From JBHHYS01 sp046757645 (lineage in GTDB: Bacteria; Acidobacteriota; Terriglobia; Acidiferrales; 2-02-FULL-67-57), in contig JBHHYS010000071.1 in assembly GCA_046757645.1 (NCBI GenBank), positions 1-11,816 on the forward strand: a stretch of DNA of 11,816 nt, in the 5' to 3' direction. Of the stretch, positions 1 to 6,586 are shown one piece after another. The notes under the pieces were generated by a model. That model was given only the letters and a program-made list of their open reading frames with translations, was not told the origin of the DNA and did no database searches. Position numbers and translations under genes: made by a program. The number at the start of each line of letters is the position of its first letter. Within the stretch, counting starts at the first letter, position 1.

Positions 1-1671
1 GCCGCGGTTGCGGGAGCTGTGGCGGCCGTTGGGGTTGACGTCAATGTCAGAGCCGGACAGCTCAACGCTGGTGGGGAGATTGAAATTGTCCTTCTCGAAG
101 ATGAACCAACTGGCGGCCAGCTTGACGCCGTGGGTCGGCTCCCAGCGACCGCGCACGCGGATGCGGTTGATGTTGTTGGGGCTCAGACGGGTGAAGACGC
201 CGGTGGCATTGCCGCGCTCCAGATCGAAGAAGGCGCTGAAGGTGGGCCGGACGCGGATGATGGTGCCCAGGAGGAAGCTGCGGGTATTGAGGTTGAAGTG
301 GTTGAGTTCCAGTTCTTCGACGTCGGTAATGCTCGGGCAGGCGGGGGAGGGGGAGATGGCGCCCACGAGAGCGCACTCAAACTCGAACTCGTTAAAGTCT
401 ACGTCGCGGTGGTGGTAGATGAAGCCGGCGCGGGCGGTGAGCCAGCGGGTGAAGTCGAAGCGGCCCTCGAAACGGTTCTGGAAGCCCTGCAACTCGAGTT
501 GCCGCTGCTGCAGTGACCGGTCTTCGTCGCTGCTGCCGAGCAGCGGAAAGAAGGTAAAGTCGGCGAAGGTGCCCGCCCCGCCGATGTTGTACTGGTCGAA
601 GCGGAAGTCGTTGGAGAGGGTGAGGCGGGAGAAGGGGCGCCAGGTGGCGGTAGCGTCGGCGACCGTATAGGGCCGGTTGGCATCCAGGGTGCTGGTGATC
701 ACCTCGCGCGCATCCGCTCCCAGGAAGGTTCGCCCCAGAGAATTTTCGAAGCGAGAGGCGTCAATGTCGGTATGGGAGTAGGCGATGTGGGCGGCGACGT
801 CCACAGTGCGGTGCGGGCGGCCGGTGACGGTGAAGCGGGTGAAGGGGATTTTGGCGCGGATGGGCTGCCGGCGCTGCAAGTCAGTCAGAAAGGTGGCATC
901 GCTAGTGTCGTTGCCGGGGTTGAAGCCTCCGGGGAGGAAGAGGGAGCGGTCGTTGCGGAAGAAGCGGTAGCTCTGCTCGAAGAAGAAGTTCCACCGCCGG
1001 AGGTTCAACTGCACGCCAGCGCGGTACTCGTCGTAGGTTTGGCGGAGAGGCTCGAAGAGCAAGAACTCGTCGCGGGAGAAGTCCTGGGTGGTGAGGGCCA
1101 GCCCAAAGCTGGAGTTGCGGGTGTAGCCCAGGCGGACGCGCAGGGGGCGATCGGGGAAGAGGGTCAAGTCAAAGGTTTGCCAGCGGCGCTGCTGGTCGTT
1201 GCGGTGCTGGTCGCGGGCGAAGCCGGGAAAGACCCAGAAGTAGTCGTTGCGGCGGTAGGTGGCGCGAAAGTCGAACCACTTGTCCTTGCTGACGCCGTAG
1301 CGCAGCCAGTTGCTGGGGTCGCCGCCCCAACCGGCACCCTGGATGTGGAAGTTGGAAAAGAAGGCGCCGTCCTTGCCCTTGCCGCTGAAGTTGAAGTTGA
1401 ACAGGCGCAGACCGTCATTCAAGTAGTTCAGCTGGGAGCGGTAGACGTCCAGGTTGCCGTGGATGGCGGTGGCCTGGGCGCCGGCCTCCAGGCTGAGCGA
1501 GAAGTCGTACGGGCCCCAGGGCCGCGGGGGCTGTTCTTCCGGCGGCGGCGGCGCCGGCATGAACTCCACGTCGGAGCGTTTCTGGGTTTGCTGGGCGGTC
1601 GCTGGCTGGCCGAGCAATCCCCCCAGCAGGGTAGTCAGCGCAAACATAACCAGTAGGGTTCGAGTTCGCAT
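1..1671 (-). CDS. mtrB: MtrB/PioB-like outer-membrane beta-barrel (3' end beyond window)
   Basis: The minus-strand frame stays open for 557 codons from the ATG at 1671 to the window edge, so the C-terminus is missing. It starts with a signal peptide (hydrophobic residues 5-20, likely cut after ATA near residue 26), then a Pro/Glu-rich linker, then a long run of alternating aromatic and polar residues typical of a porin barrel (for example FRATYRRNDYFWVFPGFARD). The upstream decahaem cytochrome ends 7 bases before this ATG, and its TGA lies inside the Shine-Dalgarno GAGGAG (1675-1680), so the two are translationally coupled. In known porin-cytochrome conduits this barrel sheathes MtrA/PioA and spans the outer membrane. 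I assign the family mainly from context and barrel character. The CxxC near the N-terminus of Shewanella MtrB is absent; the only Cys residues seen lie in a loop around codons 440-455. An unrelated barrel with the same role is possible. Confidence 0.75.
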   Translation of the reverse strand, partial: MRTRTLLVMFALTTLLGGLLGQPATAQQTQKRSDVEFMPAPPPPEEQPPRPWGPYDFSLSLEAGAQATAIHGNLDVYRSQLNYLNDGLRLFNFNFSGKGKDGAFFSNFHIQGAGWGGDPSNWLRYGVSKDKWFDFRATYRRNDYFWVFPGFARDQHRNDQQRRWQTFDLTLFPDRPLRVRLGYTRNSSFGLALTTQDFSRDEFLLFEPLRQTYDEYRAGVQLNLRRWNFFFEQSYRFFRNDRSLFLPGGFNPGNDTSDATFLTDLQRRQPIRAKIPFTRFTVTGRPHRTVDVAAHIAYSHTDIDASRFENSLGRTFLGADAREVITSTLDANRPYTVADATATWRPFSRLTLSNDFRFDQYNIGGAGTFADFTFFPLLGSSDEDRSLQQRQLELQGFQNRFEGRFDFTRWLTARAGFIYHHRDVDFNEFEFECALVGAISPSPACPSITDVEELELNHFNLNTRSFLLGTIIRVRPTFSAFFDLERGNATGVFTRLSPNNINRIRVRGRWEPTHGVKLAASWFIFEKDNFNLPTSVELSGSDIDVNPNGRHSSRNRG

Positions 1672-1678
1672 AGTCTCC

Positions 1679-2665
1679 TCACTCGAAGAAGACGGGGCTG
1701 AGGTTGGAGCCGTGGATATTGACGTGGCAAGTGGTGCAGTTCTGCCAGGCGGCCTGCCGCAGGTCGTGGAAGAAGGGGGTGGAGTCGCCGAAGGCATTCG
1801 GGCTGCCGGAGTGGCACTCGAGACAGAGGAAGCGGACCTCGGAGCGCTTCAGGAGGCGGGGGTTGACCGAGCCGTGGACGTCGTGGCAGATGGCGCAGCC
1901 CTCGACCTTCACCGGGGGATGCTCGAAGACGAAGGGGCCCTGCTTGTCGGCGTGGCACTCATAGCAGGCAAAGTCGCCGCCGGTGGAGGTACGCAACTGG
2001 CGCCGCTCGAAGCCCCCGTGTTGCTGGTGGCAGTCGGTGCAGCTCAGCAGGCCTTCGTTGACCTTGTGGTGGAAGGGCTTGTTGAACTGGACCCGCACCT
2101 CGCCGTGGCAGTTGTAGCAAAGCGCCGGGCTGCGCGCCTTGAGCAGGGGCGAGTGGACGCCGGGACTGTGGATGGAGTGGCAGTCGGTGCAGGCCACCGT
2201 GTTCAAGCCATGCTCGTTGCGGAGAAAGTTGGCCTGGCCTTCCTGCTCCAGGTGACAGTCCAGGCAGCGGTCGCTGATCTGCTGCGGCGAAACCTTTTTG
2301 AAGTTGAACAGCCGGTCGGGGTCGCCCCCGGCATCGATGTGCGCCCGGCCGGGCCCGTGGCAGGTTTCACAGCCGCGCTCACTCCAGGGGAGCGATTCGT
2401 CCTTCCAGGTCTTGTAGTGGGGATTTTTGGCAAAGGCCTGCTCGATGTCGTGGCAAACCAAGCAGTCCGCCCCGCCCACGTACTCACTCTCCTGGGCGGG
2501 CGGCACCGCCAACGACAGTGTGTTGTCTCGTTTCTTTGCAGCCGCTTCCGCGGGCGACAGTTTGTCGCCCGGCCCCGCCGTAGCAATCACAGCAGCGCCG
2601 AAGGCGAATAAGAGCAGGAAAAGGGACAAGAGTGCGACATTCCGACCCTCTCGCCAGTTGGCCAT
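1679..2665 (-). CDS. mtrA: Decahaem periplasmic c-type cytochrome, MtrA/DmsE family
   Basis: A 328-residue protein with an N-terminal signal sequence (hydrophobic residues about 10-30) and exactly ten CxxCH haem-binding motifs, starting at residues 68, 99, 134, 159, 183, 209, 234, 257, 281 and 310. Length and haem number match MtrA and DmsE (about 330 residues, ten haems). It lacks the N-terminal extension known from PioA. Many extra His residues (for example HSIHSPGVH, FHHK, DVHGS, NIHGS) can serve as distal ligands for bis-His haems. The protein should fill the barrel encoded just downstream and conduct electrons across the outer membrane. The ATG at 2665 is preceded by AGAGGTG (2673-2679) at good spacing, and a sigma-54 type promoter lies at 2697-2713. 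No outer-surface MtrC/OmcA-type cytochrome is visible, but it could lie beyond the left edge. Direction of electron flow cannot be read from sequence. Confidence 0.93.
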   Translation of the reverse strand: MANWREGRNVALLSLFLLLFAFGAAVIATAGPGDKLSPAEAAAKKRDNTLSLAVPPAQESEYVGGADCLVCHDIEQAFAKNPHYKTWKDESLPWSERGCETCHGPGRAHIDAGGDPDRLFNFKKVSPQQISDRCLDCHLEQEGQANFLRNEHGLNTVACTDCHSIHSPGVHSPLLKARSPALCYNCHGEVRVQFNKPFHHKVNEGLLSCTDCHQQHGGFERRQLRTSTGGDFACYECHADKQGPFVFEHPPVKVEGCAICHDVHGSVNPRLLKRSEVRFLCLECHSGSPNAFGDSTPFFHDLRQAAWQNCTTCHVNIHGSNLSPVFFE

Positions 2666-2696
2666 GCTGTATCACCTCTCGGTTTACTGCGAGGAT

Positions 2697-2713
2697 AGCA
2701 GTTTGCGTGCCAG
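2697..2713 (-). promoter_or_regulatory. Sigma-54 type promoter (-24/-12) for the mtrAB-like pair
   Basis: On the minus strand the sequence reads CTGGCACG (2706-2713), four bases, then CTGCT (2697-2701). The sigma-54 consensus is YTGGCACG-N4-TTGCW, so the -24 element is perfect and the -12 element has one mismatch. The invariant GG and GC are separated by the required ten bases. The predicted transcript start near 2686 lies about 20 bases before the ATG at 2665 and leaves the Shine-Dalgarno site inside the transcript. No enhancer-binding activator gene is in the window. Confidence 0.7.
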
Positions 2714-3007
2714 CCAAAGCTGAAAGATTGCGATGAGAGATTTTCCTCTTTTGGTCATCCCCTCGGTGGTCTCAGTTCACGAATCCTCCCCTTGATGCCT
2801 GTAACCCGCGGGGTATTTGGCACCGAGAAAAGGAATTAGGAGTGGAGGTTGCCGGAATGGGATTCAACCCGTCGTCAGGTGAGCTCGGAGGCAACAAACC
2901 GGCTACGCGGTTCGCGCCCGTCCGGGTGGGTGAATTCTTGAAGAAGGCGGGGAGGTGTTCCCCAAGGGGGCCCTCGAGAATCTCTTTGCCGGGCAGCGTC
3001 GCTCCGA
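2714..3007. other. Intergenic region upstream of the sigma-54 promoter
   Basis: No supported gene lies between the nitroreductase stop and the sigma-54 promoter. It could carry upstream activator sites for a sigma-54 activator, but I see no clear repeated palindrome. A short stem GTTGCC/GGCAAC (2848-2853 with 2890-2895) and a T-loop-like patch near 2860-2870 do not make a tRNA. I see no rho-independent terminator after the nitroreductase. Confidence 0.5.
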
Positions 3008-3655
3008 TTACGGGGCTTTTTCCTTGGCGGCGCGATACCACGGCAGGCCGTAGGCTTCAGCAAAAACTGTGCGGGCCAGGGAGGTGCGGGGAAGAAAGGC
3101 CCGGTGGGCGCAGTAGCCCAGCCCCAGCACCGCAACCACCAAGAGGGAGTCGGGGATGTGGAAGTCGCGGGCGATGCCGGCGGCATCGAACTCGCCCGTC
3201 CACCAACTGGCGAGGCCGCACGCGAGCGCCACCAAGCGCACCTGCTGAAGCGCGGCGTGAGTCTGGGCGATGGCCAAGAGGCGAGCCGTCTCTTCGTTGC
3301 TCCACTGCTGGCGAATGCGGTGGAGGTGGCCGGCCTCGCTGCCTGGGGCCAGGCTGCTGCTGCTGACCATCTCGGAGAGGCGGGCCGGGGCCCGCTTCCA
3401 GGCGCGGAGGTCACCCAAGGCGATCAGCAGCACCGGGGCGGTGGCTGCCGGCCCCGGGTCGAAGCAATTCCGCAGCAGCTTCTGGCGGCTGGCCGGGGAG
3501 GTGATTACCACAAACTGCCAGGGCTGCAAGTTCCAGGGCAAGGCGGCGTAGCAGCCGACCTCCAAGATGCGTTCGAGGATTTCGGGGGGGATTTCCCGGG
3601 TGTCGAAGTCTGTGGCACAAGTGCCGGTCTGCAACTGAGCCAGCCAACTCTCCAT
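3008..3655 (-). CDS. Nitroreductase-family flavoprotein, divergent
   Basis: Starting at the ATG at 3655, this is a 215-residue protein with nitroreductase-fold signatures. These are DFDTREIPPEILERILE near residues 16-32, LPWNLQPWQFVVI (39-51, the usual APSxxNxQPWxF region that contacts FMN), GLASWWTGEFD (147-157) and VLGLGY (176-181). Such proteins use FMN and NAD(P)H to reduce nitro groups, quinones, enones or flavin-like substrates. The N-terminal RRSxRxF arginines that normally hold the FMN phosphate are replaced by TGTCATDF, so substrate and even flavin binding are uncertain. The 3655 start has AGGGG seven bases upstream and gives the usual family N-terminus. In-frame alternatives are 3676 (GAGGG upstream) and 3733. 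It lies 99 bases downstream of the AhbD-like gene on the same strand, so a shared transcript and a role in tetrapyrrole or redox-cofactor chemistry are possible but unproven. Confidence 0.8.
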   Translation of the reverse strand: MESWLAQLQTGTCATDFDTREIPPEILERILEVGCYAALPWNLQPWQFVVITSPASRQKLLRNCFDPGPAATAPVLLIALGDLRAWKRAPARLSEMVSSSSLAPGSEAGHLHRIRQQWSNEETARLLAIAQTHAALQQVRLVALACGLASWWTGEFDAAGIARDFHIPDSLLVVAVLGLGYCAHRAFLPRTSLARTVFAEAYGLPWYRAAKEKAP

Positions 3656-3754
3656 GGTGATCCCCTGGGCACTCATCGCCGCCACCCTCAAAGGCGAAAC
3701 ACCATCACCCGGAGCACCGCGCCCCAGCAGCACATTGGCGAGGCCACCGCAGCC

Positions 3755-4972
3755 TCATAGCCGGCTGTCCTGCCGCCACCTGCCCGGCCGGGGTGAGGCC
3801 AAGCACGGCTCAGCGGAGCGCGAACGGAGCGCTGGGGCGCGCGGCTGATAAACGCAGAAGGGTTCCTCCGCCAGATAGTCTCCGCTGGCGGCGAAGGCGC
3901 GGGCGCGACACCCCAGGCAGATTTTGCGGAACTCGCACAGCCCGCACTTACCTTTGAGGTTGTCGGGGTCGCGCAAAGCGGCGAAGACCGGCGAGCGCTC
4001 CCAGATTTCGGCGAAGCTCTGTGTGCGCAAGTCACCGGCTTTCACCGGGAGGTAGCCGCAGGGATAGACCTCGCCCTGGTGGGAGATGAAGCAAACGGCC
4101 GAACCCGCCAGGCAGCCTTTGGTGACCGCACCCATCTGCGGGTGCCGCGTCCGGGGCGGGGGGGTGGAATGGTGAGCGACGCGCGGCTTGAGGTCCGCGC
4201 CAAGGGCGCCAGGATGGGGGGCGTCCATTTTGGTTTGAGCCGCGCGTCGCTCATTGACTTCTCGCTGCTTGCGGATGCGGTAGTAGTGGGGGGCGCAGGT
4301 GGCTTTCAGCTCCAGCCGGCCCTCGCGCTCCCGGTCGTAAAACCAGTGCAAAATCTCCTCATATTCCGAGGCGGGCACCATCTGCTCGTCGGCGATGTTG
4401 ACCCCGCAGCCCACCGGCACCAGCAGGAAAGTATGGAAGGCGTCCACACCCAGGCGGCGCGCCAGCTCGAGGATGGCGGGGAGTTGCTTGGCGTTGTGCC
4501 GGGTGACGGTAGTGTTGATCTGGGTGGAGAGGCCGAGCGCCTGCACCGCCCCCAGGCCGCGCAGAGCAGCGTCAAAGCTCCCGGGGATGCCCCGGAAGCT
4601 ATCGTGGGTGGCGCCATCGGCCCCATCGAGACTGATGGCCACGCGGCGGATGCCGGCGGCGCGGATGCGGCGGGCGACCTCGGCGGTGATCAAGGTGCCG
4701 TTGGTGGCCAAGGCGACCAGCAGGCCGCGCCGGGTGGCGTAGGCCGCGAGGGTAAATAGGTCTTTGCGGAAGAGAGGTTCACCACCGCTCAGGACAAGGA
4801 TAGGGTGGGCATAGCTGGAGACTTGCTCGATGACCTTCAGGGCGTCGGGCGTAGAGAGGTCAAAGGGCGAGACAAGCTCCTGGGCGGTGGCGCGACAATG
4901 GAGGCAACGCAAGTTGCATCCGGTTGTCAACTCCCAGAAGACCAAGCGCGGGACGAATTGGGGCGGGTTCAT
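3755..4972 (-). CDS. ahbD: Radical SAM/SPASM protein, AhbD-type haem b synthase
   Basis: A 405-residue protein. The radical SAM cluster motif is CNLRCLHC (Cys19, 23, 26), followed by GGEP (63-66) and a core with SLDG (114-117) and QINTTVTRHN (151-160). The segment TCAPHYYRIRKQR (225-237) and the C-terminal SPASM cysteines (287, 294, 305, 343, 346, 352, 355, 373), with ISHQGEVYPCGYL and GDYLAEEP, match AhbD as I know the family. AhbD turns iron-coproporphyrin III into haem b by oxidative decarboxylation of two propionates, at the end of the sirohaem-dependent pathway. NirJ and AhbC are close relatives and the main alternatives. The ATG at 4972 has GGAGGTT (4978-4984) at ideal spacing. Oddities are an in-frame 81-base insert with a 16-base inverted repeat (residues about 240-267) and a 28-residue tail after the usual CVYQP end. 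A haem synthase fits a cluster with dozens of haem sites. Confidence 0.85.
   Translation of the reverse strand: MNPPQFVPRLVFWELTTGCNLRCLHCRATAQELVSPFDLSTPDALKVIEQVSSYAHPILVLSGGEPLFRKDLFTLAAYATRRGLLVALATNGTLITAEVARRIRAAGIRRVAISLDGADGATHDSFRGIPGSFDAALRGLGAVQALGLSTQINTTVTRHNAKQLPAILELARRLGVDAFHTFLLVPVGCGVNIADEQMVPASEYEEILHWFYDREREGRLELKATCAPHYYRIRKQREVNERRAAQTKMDAPHPGALGADLKPRVAHHSTPPPRTRHPQMGAVTKGCLAGSAVCFISHQGEVYPCGYLPVKAGDLRTQSFAEIWERSPVFAALRDPDNLKGKCGLCEFRKICLGCRARAFAASGDYLAEEPFCVYQPRAPALRSRSAEPCLASPRPGRWRQDSRL
4173..4253. repeat. 81-base element bounded by perfect 16-base inverted repeats inside the AhbD-like gene
   Basis: TGAGCGACGCGCGGCT (4173-4188) is the exact reverse complement of AGCCGCGCGTCGCTCA (4238-4253), with 49 bases between. 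The whole block is 81 bases, or 27 codons, so it keeps the frame. It falls between TCAPHYYRIRKQR and the SPASM cysteines, where I expect only a short linker in AhbD. This looks like a small palindromic repeat (REP or MITE-like) that inserted in frame. The alternative is chance or a lineage-specific linker. Confidence 0.6.
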
Positions 4973-5304
4973 GGGCGAACCTCCGTCGCCGCCGTTTCTT
5001 CGGGAGTAACCTCTACTTCCGCAAAACAGTCGAAACCGGCCAAGAAGCGACCAAAAAGGGCGGGCGGTTTGAGGCTTTCGTGGTGTGTGCTGTGCCGCGT
5101 CATAACTTTAGCCGCCCTTGGCCCTTTCTCTTGCCGTTAGACAGGGCACTTCGGCTGCCAAAAATCGGGCCGCTGGACAGCTGTTTTTCTCTGAAAATAA
5201 ACAGGTTAGGGAGGTCGCTCGGGCGGGCTGAGGGATGGCGGGAAAGCGGCGCGGCAGAACCCACAGGGCTGGGGGAAAAAGCCCAAAGTTCAGGGTGATT
5301 CCGG
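4973..5304. other. Intergenic region between the bc-complex operon and the AhbD-like gene
   Basis: This 332-base gap must hold the end of the bc-complex transcript and a promoter for the AhbD-like gene. Apart from the GGAGGTT ribosome site at 4978-4984 I see no convincing -35/-10 pair. The hairpin candidate near 5270-5300 (CCC/GGG before five T on the minus strand) is too weak to call a terminator. The open frames crossing it do not look coding. Confidence 0.5.
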
Positions 5305-6582
5305 CTACCGGGTGTGGGGCCGGCGGCGCTCCAAATCGCGGAGGAGGAGCCAGAGGCCAAGCACCACGAGGGCAATCGCTATGAGCGAGAGTGCCAAGCC
5401 CTTGCGCCGAAAGGCCAGGTCGGCGAGGGCCTGCTCGCCGGCCTGGTAGGCCTGCTGGGCGAGCTGCTGGCCGCTCTGGGTGGTTTTCTCGACGCGTGCG
5501 GCGTCCAAGGCGTGGAGGTCAACCCGGGCCTTGATGAGTTTTCCCCGGGCGTTGGACTCGGTGAGGCGGGCTTCGCCCACTTCCATGCCCGCGCGCTCGG
5601 CGCGGTCGAGAATGCTGCCGGCCGCCGCCAGCGCTGAGTCGAGTTGAGTGAGGGCGGTATGGATTCGCTCCGCAGTCGTCCACGCCGGCTCGCCCTCCGT
5701 GTGGCAGGTGACGCAGAAGGCGTCCTCGCCTGTGCCCACCAGAGCGTCCCCGGTGGGCTCGATGCGGTGGTTGCCATGGCAAGTCAGGCAGGAGGCCAGC
5801 CCCAGCTCCGCCCAGGGTTGCTTGTGCGGGCTCTGGTCAAAGAGTCGCTCTTGAAAGACGTGGCAGGTACCGCAAACCCGCTCCACCGAGGCCACCCCGG
5901 GCGGGGCGGCGCCGTGGTTGCCGTGGCAGGTGGCGCAGGTCGGGGCGGAGAGGTCGCCGTCCTCCAATGTCTGGTAGTGGACGCTCACTTTGTAGCCGGC
6001 GAACTGATCGGTGGGAATCCCGTACGGCTTCATCCGTTCGGGGTCGGCGTGGCAGCTCGCACAGGTCTCAGGCAGCCGGAGCGGGTAGATGCGGGAAAGG
6101 GGGCTGGAGGCGGGGCGAATGTCGTGCACGCCGTGGCAATCGGTGCAGACGGCCACGCGGGTGTCGCCCCGGCGCAGCTGCCGGCCGTGGACGCTGGTTC
6201 GGTACTGCGCCAACTGGTCGGTGCGCAGGGAAGGATTGTAGGTGCGCATAAAGGCGGCATCCGAGTGGCAGCGGGCGCACAGACGCGGGATTTGCACCCG
6301 CTGGGGCACCCCGATGAAACCCTTGGCCGGATCCATCGCCTCGGGCATATCTTCCGCGGTGGGATCGCCGCCGTGGCAAGCGGCACAGGTGAGGCCGCGG
6401 GTGCGGTGGATGTCATCGAGGAATTTCTGACTTGGAACGTCCTCGAGCAGGGTGTGGCATTCCAAGCAGGTGTCGGTGGTTTTTGTCGGCGGGTCCTCGG
6501 CCGCCAGCCCCACCGGCGGCGGCACGAGCCCCAGGGCCAACCCCAGCAGCAGAGCCAGCGCGAATGCCAGACGGAATGCCAT
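5305..6582 (-). CDS. Membrane-anchored nonahaem c-type cytochrome of a bc complex
   Basis: A 425-residue protein with a signal peptide (residues 1-27) and nine CxxCH motifs starting at residues 39, 66, 102, 146, 174, 216, 237, 265 and 290. After the last haem comes a haem-free, Ala/Gln/Glu-rich helical segment (about 300-394), then one transmembrane helix (396-414) and a basic tail (RDLERRRPHTR). The haem head should sit in the periplasm on a helical stalk, anchored at its C-terminus. Its ATG lies four bases after the cytochrome b stop, so it takes the place of cytochrome c1 or f in the Rieske-b-c order. The likely role is to accept electrons from the Rieske centre and pass them to periplasmic carriers. 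The modules LPETCxxCH, YxxSVH and CxxCHGxH also occur in the plus-strand cytochrome at the right edge, so the two are probably related. No close named homologue is claimed. Confidence 0.9.
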   Translation of the reverse strand: MAFRLAFALALLLGLALGLVPPPVGLAAEDPPTKTTDTCLECHTLLEDVPSQKFLDDIHRTRGLTCAACHGGDPTAEDMPEAMDPAKGFIGVPQRVQIPRLCARCHSDAAFMRTYNPSLRTDQLAQYRTSVHGRQLRRGDTRVAVCTDCHGVHDIRPASSPLSRIYPLRLPETCASCHADPERMKPYGIPTDQFAGYKVSVHYQTLEDGDLSAPTCATCHGNHGAAPPGVASVERVCGTCHVFQERLFDQSPHKQPWAELGLASCLTCHGNHRIEPTGDALVGTGEDAFCVTCHTEGEPAWTTAERIHTALTQLDSALAAAGSILDRAERAGMEVGEARLTESNARGKLIKARVDLHALDAARVEKTTQSGQQLAQQAYQAGEQALADLAFRRKGLALSLIAIALVVLGLWLLLRDLERRRPHTR

Positions 6583-6586
6583 AGAA

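Noticed and set aside
1454..2611. Plus-strand open frame of 385 codons
   Set aside because: It is antisense to the decahaem gene and the start of the barrel gene, has no recognisable domain, and both minus-strand genes are well supported.
2842..2875. T-loop-like sequence on the minus strand (GGGTTGAATCCC) suggesting a tRNA
   Set aside because: The loop is one base short, the T stem has a mismatch, and no matching 5' acceptor strand or anticodon arm is found upstream.
5270..5304. Rho-independent terminator after the nonahaem cytochrome gene
   Set aside because: The stem before the five T is only three G-C pairs, too weak to support.
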